Made by a program: the position numbers and the translations under genes | Assembly (NCBI GenBank): GCA_002338255.1 | Contig: DDHX01000060.1 | Location: 78,156 to 99,405, forward strand | DNA: 21,250 nt | Origin: Ruminococcaceae bacterium UBA1865 | GTDB lineage: Bacteria > Bacillota > Clostridia > Oscillospirales > Acutalibacteraceae | Reading direction: 5' to 3' | The notes under the pieces: generated by a model | Database searches by the model: none | The model's input: only the letters and a program-made list of their open reading frames with translations | What the model was told of the DNA's origin: nothing | Shown here: positions 15,027-21,250 of the stretch, one piece after another | Layout: each line of letters opens with the position of its first letter | How positions within the stretch are numbered: position 1 is the first letter of the stretch

Positions 15027-16165
15027 AAGCAATCAAAAGTTTTTGTATCATTTTGTTAATCATGGTTATGCTTTGCTTTACCGGCTGCTGGGATTACCGT
15101 GAATTGGACAACCTGTCCATGGTGTCAGGATTTGCTATTGACAAAGGCAAGCAGGGAAATAAGTATCATTTAACATTTGAATTACTCAATTTATCTGAAA
15201 ATAAATCTGTTTCAGAACTGTTGGAGAGCGACGGAGATACTATTTTTGACGCCGTTAGAAATGTCAGTGCAAAAACTCAAAAAAAACTGTTTTTCAGTGA
15301 TTGCAAAATCATTGTGATCAACAAGGATATCGCATCGGAAGGAGTGGTTCCCTTGCTCGATTGGGCTCTTCGCGACGCCGAGCTAAGAATTACGATGAAT
15401 CCGATTATCTCCAAAGAAAAAACAGCTGGTGAAGTGCTGCGCCCAAAACCGGTAACGGATACGCTTCAGGCGCTTGAAATTTCAAAGGCGCTGCAGCTGG
15501 ATTCCTTCCAACTGTCGAAAATACCGGATGTAAAATTATATCAGGCAGTCGATATGTTAGGTGAAGAGGGGATTTCACTGATTCTGCCTGTCATTAAGGT
15601 AACAGACTCGCAGGATGGAAAAGTTACAGAACTCAATGGCACCGCGGTATTTAAAAAGGATAAATTAGTGGGATATTTAGATCCTGATGAGACTAAATTT
15701 TTTATGTTTTTGAAGAATCGGATTAATAATGGTTTATTTCTGACAAATCTTGATTCCAAAGATAAAAATATTACCCTCGAAATTTTAGGCAGCCAAACCA
15801 AAATCACCCCGATTCTTTCAAACGGAAACGTGACAATGCAAATTAATATCAAAACTAAAGTCACTTTAGCGGAAAATCAAACGAATAAAGATTATTTGAC
15901 TCAAGACGGCTTTGAAACGCTTGAAAAGAACGCTGAAGCAGAGATAAGAACTGGAATTTTGGACTTAATCGCAAAAGTTCAAAAAGAATACAACAGCGAT
16001 ATTTTTGGGTTCGGGGCTGCAATTCATCGGGATAAGCCGGATTGGTGGAAAAAAAATAAATCAAATTGGAATGAATTATTTCCATCCTTAAAATGTACTG
16101 TATCCATTGAGATGGAAATCAAAAATGCCGGAACAGCACAGACTATTATAAAGGTTGGCGATTAA
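15023..16165 (+). CDS. Spore germinant receptor C subunit, lipoprotein (Ger(x)C family)
   Basis: The C subunit is a lipid-anchored protein on the outer face of the spore inner membrane. The 380-residue protein has a signal peptide (MKAIKSFCIILLIMVMLCF) and a lipobox ending FTGC, giving lipidated C22. The family signature CWDYRELDNLSMVSGFAIDKG follows, written here in part as CWDYREL. The ATG at 15023 overlaps the stop of the A gene (ATGA), with AGGAG nine bases upstream. A longer frame from 14951 would run inside the A gene and lose the signal peptide. It ends one base before the small membrane protein gene. Maturation by Lgt is expected. Confidence 0.94.
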   Translation: MKAIKSFCIILLIMVMLCFTGCWDYRELDNLSMVSGFAIDKGKQGNKYHLTFELLNLSENKSVSELLESDGDTIFDAVRNVSAKTQKKLFFSDCKIIVINKDIASEGVVPLLDWALRDAELRITMNPIISKEKTAGEVLRPKPVTDTLQALEISKALQLDSFQLSKIPDVKLYQAVDMLGEEGISLILPVIKVTDSQDGKVTELNGTAVFKKDKLVGYLDPDETKFFMFLKNRINNGLFLTNLDSKDKNITLEILGSQTKITPILSNGNVTMQINIKTKVTLAENQTNKDYLTQDGFETLEKNAEAEIRTGILDLIAKVQKEYNSDIFGFGAAIHRDKPDWWKKNKSNWNELFPSLKCTVSIEMEIKNAGTAQTIIKVGD

Positions 16166-16166
16166 G

Positions 16167-16385
16167 ATGGATTCAATGATGGTTCTCTTCGCCCTTTATG
16201 GCATCTTAATATGCATCGACCTGATTCCGCTCATGAGAAAAAAAAGGGGGAAAGCGCTGTATCTTTCCATTCCTGTTTATTTGCTTACATTGACTATAAA
16301 TTCAATGGCAGGTCTGGGTTTTAAATTTGGCTGGATTGGCCCAATTATGCAACAATTTATTATATCAATTCTTCATTTAAAATGA
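16167..16385 (+). CDS. Small two-helix membrane protein of a germinant receptor operon (D-type subunit)
   Basis: The 72-residue protein has two predicted membrane helices (about 4-22, MVLFALYGILICIDLIPLM; about 34-52 and beyond), separated by the basic loop RKKRGK. Bacillus germinant receptor operons often carry a D gene for a protein of about 75 residues with two membrane segments that modulates receptor activity. Size, topology and position between C and B fit that class. The ATG at 16167 starts one base after the C stop; AAGG lies about 12 bases upstream, so translation may be coupled. A TTG 12 bases earlier is possible but has no ribosome site. The D assignment is by topology and context, not by recognised sequence motifs. 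Confidence 0.75.
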   Translation: MDSMMVLFALYGILICIDLIPLMRKKRGKALYLSIPVYLLTLTINSMAGLGFKFGWIGPIMQQFIISILHLK

Positions 16386-16394
16386 GGTGTCACA

Positions 16395-17489
16395 ATGACC
16401 GATCACACAATAACTGATAGGCAGATGCAATGCGTCGTAACCCTATTTTTGTTGGGCAGTTTAATACTCGTAGGATATAACAAAGAACTCAATCAAGATT
16501 CCTGGGCCTCCTTTTTAATTGCGGCTGTCATAATCCTTCCGATTATCTGTGTTTATTCCCGAATTGTTTATTTGTACCCGGGTCAAAATATATTTGAAGT
16601 ACTAACAAAAATATTTGGAAATATCGCCGGAAAAATCCTATCCTTTTTGATGGTGCTCTACTCAATCTATCTTGGTGCACTAATTTTTAAGAATTTCTCT
16701 CAAGCGATCAGAATATTAAATTTGCCGGACATGCCCGAGATTTTAATTTTTACATTTCTTTTGCTGGCTTCTTCCTTCTCGGTAGCAAACGGCCCGGAAA
16801 ACATTGGAAGATTATCTAAATACATTCAACCGATTTTTGTGGTCTCTATTTTTGCGACGGTTATCATCGGATTTAAAGATATGAATTTTAATAATATAAA
16901 ACCTATCCTTAACACGGATTTTAAGATTATGCTCAATGAAAGTTTCACCTTATGTGCAGTATCCTTTGGTGAAATAGTGGTCTGTCTTCCCCTTTTTGCA
17001 TCGGTTAGCTCGTTAACTAACCCACTTAAAACTTTCCTCAAAGGGATTGGGGTTGCTACTGCTATATTTATAATTGTAAGTCTCAGAAATATATTGATTC
17101 TTGGTACGCCATCTGAAGATATGTTCTATTTCCCCTCCTATGAGGCTCTCAGCGTTCTTTCCGTTGGGGATTTTCTCACTCGAATGGAGGCACTGATCAG
17201 TGCGAATCTGGTAATGGCCGGGTTTATTAAAATCTGCGTCTGCTTATATATGGCTTCCCTCGGTCTTACGAAAATATTAAATTTTCCAAATCAAAAAACA
17301 GCTATCATTCCTTGTGGGCTAATCATGATTACATTGGCAGGTTTGCTTTATTCCAACACGCTGCAAATGATTGATTTTGTTCAGTTCTACCGGTATTATG
17401 CCATTCCTTTTCAAATTATCTTGCCGCTCGTCATCCTTATTGGGGCGGAGATTCAGACAAGAAAAAAAACATCTTCCGCTGCAACGTAA
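16395..17489 (+). CDS. Spore germinant receptor B subunit (GerAB/GerKB, APC-superfamily permease)
   Basis: The B subunit is an amino-acid-permease-like membrane protein that in B. subtilis GerA binds the germinant. The 364-residue protein has about ten hydrophobic segments. It begins ITDRQMQCVVTLFLLGSLIL, the family's typical start, and carries YLYPGQNIFEVLTKIFG and GFIKICVCLYMASLGLTKIL. The ATG at 16395 follows GAGG with seven bases of spacing and lies nine bases after the small gene. It is last in the operon. Its stop codon sits inside the loop of the downstream terminator. Confidence 0.94.
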   Translation: MTDHTITDRQMQCVVTLFLLGSLILVGYNKELNQDSWASFLIAAVIILPIICVYSRIVYLYPGQNIFEVLTKIFGNIAGKILSFLMVLYSIYLGALIFKNFSQAIRILNLPDMPEILIFTFLLLASSFSVANGPENIGRLSKYIQPIFVVSIFATVIIGFKDMNFNNIKPILNTDFKIMLNESFTLCAVSFGEIVVCLPLFASVSSLTNPLKTFLKGIGVATAIFIIVSLRNILILGTPSEDMFYFPSYEALSVLSVGDFLTRMEALISANLVMAGFIKICVCLYMASLGLTKILNFPNQKTAIIPCGLIMITLAGLLYSNTLQMIDFVQFYRYYAIPFQIILPLVILIGAEIQTRKKTSSAAT

Positions 17490-17515
17490 CACACTGCAGC
17501 AGAAGATGTTTTTTT
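17463..17515. terminator. Bidirectional terminator between the germination operon and niaX
   Basis: A seven-A run, CATCTTC and GCTGCA pair with TGCAGC, GAAGATG and a seven-T run (one C/A mismatch in the stem, 11-base loop). It carries T runs on both strands, so it can end both the plus-strand ger operon and the minus-strand niaX transcript. The B-subunit stop codon (17487-17489) lies in the loop. Confidence 0.88.
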
Positions 17516-17556
17516 GATAATGAATTTTGTATGATAAGCACATGACACAGCCCATT

Positions 17557-18147
17557 TTACTCCACCAAAGCTTTGTTTTTGGAGTGAATTTTCGCATTGT
17601 ACGGAATATGAATTACATTGCTCAGCGATCTCCAGACGAATACAGCAATCCCAAAATCAATCATACTGTGGACAATGGTGCCAACACCCAAAAGCAAGAC
17701 GACTGAAAAAAAATATCCATGCGCATAATTTTCTTTGCTCATTCCATTTCCAAAATAGAAAAAGGTAACAACGGCAACTTCACAGAATGCATGAATGACA
17801 GCCATAAAGAGTCCAAATGCCGCTGAGCCAGCAAAAGTAATCAGCATATTTGGCTTTTTTTTCAAAATAAACGCACCTGCTGTCGCAAAAATGACATGAG
17901 TCAAAGCCCTTAACACAATGACAACGGGAAATCCGGCGAACAGGAAACCTATTGTCGTGCCGATTGACACCGCCAAAGCTACAGGCGGTGAAATAAACAA
18001 AGCAATAAAGATAGGAACATGGCTTGCAAGCGTAAAGGAGGCCGGTTCCAAAACAATTTTAGGGGCAAACATCGGAATAACAATACCAATTGCGCATAAC
18101 AGCGCGGCGACGACCATTGTTTGCAGCTTTGTATCACGTTTCATCAT
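17557..18147 (-). CDS. niaX: Niacin ECF transporter substrate-binding component
   Basis: NiaX is the membrane S component of an energy-coupling-factor transporter for niacin. The 196-residue protein has about five to six hydrophobic segments, with PMFAPKIVLEPASFTLASHV and FISPPVALAVSIGTTIGFLFAG in the N-terminal half. The identification rests on this pattern together with the adjacent niaR gene and a NiaR-like operator. The first of two tandem ATGs (18147) is taken as start, with AAGG six bases upstream. No EcfA/EcfT genes are present, so it probably uses the shared module encoded elsewhere. C-terminal sequence is less conserved than the N-terminal half as far as I can tell. Confidence 0.82.
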   Translation of the reverse strand: MMKRDTKLQTMVVAALLCAIGIVIPMFAPKIVLEPASFTLASHVPIFIALFISPPVALAVSIGTTIGFLFAGFPVVIVLRALTHVIFATAGAFILKKKPNMLITFAGSAAFGLFMAVIHAFCEVAVVTFFYFGNGMSKENYAHGYFFSVVLLLGVGTIVHSMIDFGIAVFVWRSLSNVIHIPYNAKIHSKNKALVE

Positions 18148-18185
18148 TAAATGCCTTCCTAATCATAATTCAATGTATTTACATA

Positions 18186-18195
18186 TGTCATGACA
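18186..18195. promoter_or_regulatory. NiaR-like operator in front of niaX
   Basis: TGTCATGACA is a perfect 10-base palindrome with partly symmetric flanks (TTTACATA on the left, CCTATAAG on the right). It lies 12 bases downstream of the niaX -10 element, close to the start of transcription. TGTC-AT/TA-GACA cores are typical of NiaR sites in Firmicutes, to my recollection. Confidence 0.7.
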
Positions 18196-18207
18196 CCTAT
18201 AAGTAGT

Positions 18208-18236
18208 ATTGTAACTGGAAGGAACGTAATTGTCAA
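18208..18236 (-). promoter_or_regulatory. Sigma-A promoter of niaX
   Basis: On the minus strand TTGACA (18231-18236), 17 bases, then TACAAT (18208-18213) gives a perfect -35, consensus spacing and a five-of-six -10. It lies between the niaR stop codon and niaX, so niaX can be transcribed separately from niaR. The operator lies just downstream. Confidence 0.8.
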
Positions 18237-18243
18237 GTGGAAA

Positions 18244-18765
18244 TCACTTTTCAAACAGAATCCCTTTTGTTTTCAATTCTGAAATAACGCGCTCATACGC
18301 TTTTTCCGAGGAGCAGGAAATGGTGTGCAAATGCACTCCTCCGGTTAAGTCTGACAGTGGGGCTGCATGATCCCTTTTTAGTTTTTCCAAAAAGCAGTCG
18401 GCATCATACCGTGAAAAGATGTGCAGTTGCCCTGAAAGTTGCCCGTAAATGCTATGCTCCACGATAACATCAATGAGGCCGCAGCCGTTGTCAACAATGG
18501 TGTACAGCTCTTCCGCAAGGTTATCATTGTTGTGCCTGCAAGCGATTGTATGCGTTATTTTATCCTTATCGCTGTTGCGGTCGACTAAGATATATCCGCG
18601 CGGTGTTGCGGATATGGCTATATTCGCCGCACGCAGCAGCGCAATATCCCCCACAATAATTTGGCGGCTCACCGCAAACCGGCTTGCGATAACATTTGCA
18701 CTGACCGGCTGTGAATTTTCTTTCAGAATTTCGAGTATGCCCTCGCGCCTTTGTGCTGCATCCAT
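18244..18765 (-). CDS. niaR: Niacin-responsive transcriptional repressor NiaR (HTH_11 plus 3H domain)
   Basis: NiaR represses niacin uptake or NAD synthesis genes when nicotinic acid is bound. The 173-residue protein has an N-terminal winged helix (about 5-60; VSRQIIVGDIALLRAANI) and a C-terminal 3H domain. The metal-site candidates H78, E86, H145 and H147 fall one residue before those of the structurally characterised Thermotoga protein (H79, E87, H146, H148, from memory). The ATG at 18765 follows GGGTGA eight bases upstream. It lies 96 bases before niaX on the same strand, with the niaX promoter and operator in between. Confidence 0.92.
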   Translation of the reverse strand: MDAAQRREGILEILKENSQPVSANVIASRFAVSRQIIVGDIALLRAANIAISATPRGYILVDRNSDKDKITHTIACRHNNDNLAEELYTIVDNGCGLIDVIVEHSIYGQLSGQLHIFSRYDADCFLEKLKRDHAAPLSDLTGGVHLHTISCSSEKAYERVISELKTKGILFEK

Positions 18766-18801
18766 CTTGATTTCACCCGCTTGTCCTGTATTATAATTTA
18801 T

Positions 18802-18810
18802 ATTATATCA
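18802..18810 (-). promoter_or_regulatory. Extended -10 promoter of niaR
   Basis: On the minus strand TGATATAAT is an extended -10 element (TGn-TATAAT) 36 bases before the start codon. The -35 position (18825-18830) reads TTACGC, a poor match, which fits an extended -10 promoter. The adjacent 13-pair dyad covers the spacer and -35 region. Confidence 0.5.
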
Positions 18811-18811
18811 T

Positions 18812-18843
18812 AAAAACAGGAAAAGCGTAATTTTTCTGTTTTT
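18812..18843. repeat. Dyad over the niaR -35 region
   Basis: AAAAACAGGAAAA (18812-18824) and TTTTTCTGTTTTT (18831-18843) pair over 13 positions with one G-T wobble around a six-base GCGTAA centre. It lies in the divergent region between niaR and the EAL gene. An operator for either gene is possible, and AT-rich chance is also possible. It lacks the TGTCATGACA core, so it is not an obvious NiaR site. Confidence 0.4.
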
Positions 18844-19032
18844 ATGGTTGATTTAACCTGCTTTTAACATTGAATGAACGAAAATCCTATATAATATACA
18901 GTAAACTCAAAATGACAAATATTGAACAAAATAGTGCTTACTTCACACACTTTCAAAACTCAAATATTCCTAAAGCGGACAAACATAACAGAAGGCAGGT
19001 TTGTTTTATTAGGAGAAATGGTGGCTTATTGA

Positions 19033-20784
19033 ATGGAAGAAAAAACAACAGAGCAATTGGATCAGATTATTAACGGACATAATTTGAAAACAGTATTTCA
19101 GCCCATTGTTTCACTGCGTGACGGCACTATTATCGGACATGAAGCGCTGAGCAGAATCACATGTGAAACTGATATTGAAAATCCGGAGGAGCTATTCCGA
19201 CTTGCAGGAGAAAGCAGCCGGCTCTGGGACCTTGAACTGCTTTGCCGTACAACAGCGCTGCGAACAGCCTACCACCAGTTGCAGCCGCCCTATGATAAGA
19301 AACTGTTTCTCAATGTAAATCCCAACATTATGCATGACGCAAAATTCAAGCAGGGCTTCACCAGAGAATATTTGGAACAGTATGGAATCACACCCGAAAG
19401 CATTATTTTTGAGATAACAGAGCGCAACGCCGTTTCCGATATGAGCGGTTTTAAAGGCACGATTTCCCATTATAAAAATCAAAGTTATAAAATCGCCGTG
19501 GACGATGCCGGTGCCGGCTATTCCGGCCTAAATCTCATCAGTGACGTGAATCCGCATTTGGTTAAACTGGACATGCAGCTAATCCGCAACATTGACTGCG
19601 ACAGCATGAAATTTGCACTGGTGCGAAGCATGGTAGAACTTTCCCACATTTCAAACATCAGCCTGATTGCCGAGGGTGTGGAAAGCAAAGAAGAATTAAC
19701 CACACTGATAAACTTAGGCGTTCAATATGCACAGGGATATTTTTTGCGTAGACCAAGCGATAGTCCTCAGGGAATAGAGCCCGAGGTGCTTGAAATTTTA
19801 AACGAGGCAAACCGGCGAAAAAACCATGTTTTCGGGGGAAAAGTGAGCAATATCTACATTGAGAATATCTGCTCTGCCACAGAAACCATTCCACCATGTT
19901 CCAATGTAGAAACTGTTTTTGAAAAACTGAGGAGTGACTCGTCCTTATTTGGGATGTGTGTTGTGGAAGACGGTGCTGTTTTAGGGGTTGTAACAAAGTC
20001 ACGTCTGGTTTTACAGCTCAGCGGAAGATATGGATTCAGTCTAAACCAAAAAAGGCCCATTTCTTGTTTGATGGATCGCGACTTTATGTCGGTGGATTAC
20101 CAAACACCGATTGACGCGGTGTCCCACCTGGCCATGTCACGTCCGCCGGAAAAGCTGTACGATTTTATTGTTGTGACAAAGGAAGATAAATATCTGGGAA
20201 CCGTAACCATCAAAGATCTTCTTCAAAAAACAACCGAAATTGAGGTGGTAAATGCCAAGTACCAGAATCCTCTTTCCGGCCTGCCCGGGAATTTGATCAT
20301 TGAACAAAAAATGAAGCAGTTCATTTGTGATGAAAGTCCCTATTGTATCCTTTATTTTGATATTGATAATTTTAAAGCATATAACGATGTATACGGATTT
20401 GAAAATGGAGATTTAATCATCAAGCTGTTGGCCGACCTGATCGTTACCTTTTTGCCCAAAGGGCAGTTCGCCGGCCACGTGGGCGGTGATGACTTTGTCG
20501 TGATATTAAGCAACCACGAAGGTGCAAGCCTGTGCGGAATGATTATCAATGAGTTTGATAAAGAAATACTGCAGTATTACAATCCCCAGGATATTCAAAA
20601 CGGATATATTATTGCAGAGGACAGGCATGGCGCAATCGAAAAATTTCCGCTGATTTCTCTTTCCATCGCGGGTATCAACAACAAAATTTACCAATTCGGC
20701 AATGTATATGAACTGACTGAGGAGCTGGCCAAAATCAAGAAGAAAAGCAAGCAGCAAAGCGGAAGCTGCTGCTGCTGGCTTTGA
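19033..20784 (+). CDS. EAL-CBS-CBS-GGDEF cyclic-di-GMP signalling protein
   Basis: The 583-residue cytoplasmic protein has three parts. The EAL phosphodiesterase domain (about 15-255) keeps E37 (HEALSR), N96, E127 (FEITE), D157-D158 (VDDAGAG), K178 (VKLD), E214 (AEGVE) and Q234 (AQGYF), so it looks catalytically complete. The usual DDFGTG loop reads DDAGAG. A pair of CBS domains (about 280-400) could sense adenine nucleotides. A GGDEF domain (about 412-575) has the metal-site YFDIDNF (D443) but reads GGDDF (484-488) at the signature. The protein ends SGSCCCWL. There are no membrane segments. The ATG at 19033 has GGTGG eight bases upstream. The likely role is c-di-GMP hydrolysis modulated by CBS ligands; cyclase activity is uncertain. 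It stands alone, with no downstream partner in an operon. Confidence 0.93.
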   Translation: MEEKTTEQLDQIINGHNLKTVFQPIVSLRDGTIIGHEALSRITCETDIENPEELFRLAGESSRLWDLELLCRTTALRTAYHQLQPPYDKKLFLNVNPNIMHDAKFKQGFTREYLEQYGITPESIIFEITERNAVSDMSGFKGTISHYKNQSYKIAVDDAGAGYSGLNLISDVNPHLVKLDMQLIRNIDCDSMKFALVRSMVELSHISNISLIAEGVESKEELTTLINLGVQYAQGYFLRRPSDSPQGIEPEVLEILNEANRRKNHVFGGKVSNIYIENICSATETIPPCSNVETVFEKLRSDSSLFGMCVVEDGAVLGVVTKSRLVLQLSGRYGFSLNQKRPISCLMDRDFMSVDYQTPIDAVSHLAMSRPPEKLYDFIVVTKEDKYLGTVTIKDLLQKTTEIEVVNAKYQNPLSGLPGNLIIEQKMKQFICDESPYCILYFDIDNFKAYNDVYGFENGDLIIKLLADLIVTFLPKGQFAGHVGGDDFVVILSNHEGASLCGMIINEFDKEILQYYNPQDIQNGYIIAEDRHGAIEKFPLISLSIAGINNKIYQFGNVYELTEELAKIKKKSKQQSGSCCCWL

Positions 20785-20888
20785 CCCTTTTTCCGAAAGC
20801 CATTGCAATCGAAATAAAGCATTTGTGCTGCAACATAATCTCGAATTAACCTTGTACATCATCAATTAATCTTTTTACTCTGAAACAG

Positions 20889-20917
20889 TTGCCAAGCGGT
20901 ATTTTAGCTGTTAAAAT
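20889..20917 (+). promoter_or_regulatory. Probable sigma-A promoter of the ABC transporter gene
   Basis: TTGCCA (20889-20894), 17 bases, then TAAAAT (20912-20917) matches five of six bases at each hexamer with consensus spacing. Transcription would start about 35 bases before the ATG. The preceding gap (20785-20888) shows only a weak AGCAGC/GCTGCT hairpin at the end of the EAL gene. Confidence 0.6.
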
Positions 20918-20957
20918 TATTATATTGGGATATCACAAAAAGAAATCAGGTGAAATA

Positions 20958-21250
20958 ATGTTTGAAATAGAAAACTTGAAATTCAAACAGATTCTAAATA
21001 TTCCAAATTTAATAATTGATAAACAGATCACCTGCATTACCGGTACGTCGGGCAGCGGAAAAACCACCCTGCTTCGTATGCTGAACCGTCTGAATGCCCC
21101 CGATGAGGGCACCATCCTCTTTAACGGAGCCGATATTGCAAAAACAGATGTTGTTCGCCTACGGCGCAATGTCGTTATGTTAGGGCAGACTCCTATTCTT
21201 TATCCCGGAAACATTCGTGAAAATCTGCAAATCGGTTTAGAGTTCTCGCA
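20958..21250 (+). CDS. ABC transporter ATP-binding protein (N-terminal fragment; FetA/YbbL-like)
   Basis: The first 97 codons of an ABC ATPase are present before the window ends. It has Walker A GTSGSGKTT (about 30-38) and a Q-loop region VVMLGQTPILYPGNIRENL. The signature, Walker B and H-loop lie outside. The short N-terminal part before Walker A and the LGQTP-L-PG-I-ENL pattern recall the FetA/YbbL group of metal-related exporters, but this is a weak resemblance. The ATG at 20958 follows AGGTG five bases upstream. The substrate is unknown; the next gene should encode the membrane partner. Confidence 0.85.
   Translation, partial: MFEIENLKFKQILNIPNLIIDKQITCITGTSGSGKTTLLRMLNRLNAPDEGTILFNGADIAKTDVVRLRRNVVMLGQTPILYPGNIRENLQIGLEFS

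Noticed and set aside
1..21250. CRISPR array, tRNA/rRNA, insertion sequence, phage or defence genes
   Set aside because: No regularly spaced direct repeats, cloverleaf-type sequence, transposase or integrase motifs were seen on either strand.

Overview
The window looks like the chromosome of an anaerobic, endospore-forming Clostridia-class Firmicute, possibly Oscillospiraceae/Ruminococcaceae (the family is an inference). The supporting features are a type II fatty-acid operon using FabK rather than FabI, a spoIIID gene, a GerA-type spore germinant receptor, a NiaR/NiaX vitamin pair, strong AGGAGG-type ribosome sites with frequent GTG/TTG starts, and moderate GC. I saw no phage, transposase, CRISPR, rRNA or tRNA.

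Region 1 (1-9950, minus strand) is one fatty-acid synthesis operon, read right to left: fabT-like MarR repressor, DegV/FakB-like fatty-acid-binding protein, fabH, acpP, fabK, fabD, fabG, a second FabK-like flavin oxidoreductase with a Cys-rich tail, fabF, accB, fabZ, accC (its last few codons run off the window). Several junctions overlap. A near-perfect sigma-A promoter (TTGACA-17-TATAAT) drives it and is bracketed by two TTTGA-TGT-TCAAA dyads that look like FabT boxes. The operon covers malonyl-CoA supply (AccB/AccC), loading (FabD/FabH/ACP) and elongation (FabG, FabZ, FabK, FabF).

Region 2 (9960-12915) has a dyad-rich intergenic stretch, a doubtful small minus-strand ORF with a terminator, then a chemoreceptor gene (Cache-like sensor, HAMP, MCP signalling domain). 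Its leader of about 180 nt contains several nested hairpins and a possible sigma-D promoter.

Region 3 (12960-17515) is sporulation and germination: spoIIID with a sigma-E-like promoter and its own terminator, then a four-gene germinant receptor operon (A subunit, C lipoprotein, small two-helix D-type protein, B permease) closed by a bidirectional terminator.

Region 4 (17557-18810, minus strand) is niacin uptake: niaR, then niaX behind its own promoter with a TGTCATGACA operator.

Region 5 (19033 to the end, plus strand) holds an EAL-CBS-CBS-GGDEF cyclic-di-GMP protein and the start of an ABC transporter ATPase.

Most of the window is recognisable housekeeping and sporulation content. The least explained items are the chemoreceptor leader RNA, the extra Cys-rich flavin oxidoreductase in the fab operon, and the EAL-CBS-GGDEF protein with a GGDDF variant and a CCCWL tail.
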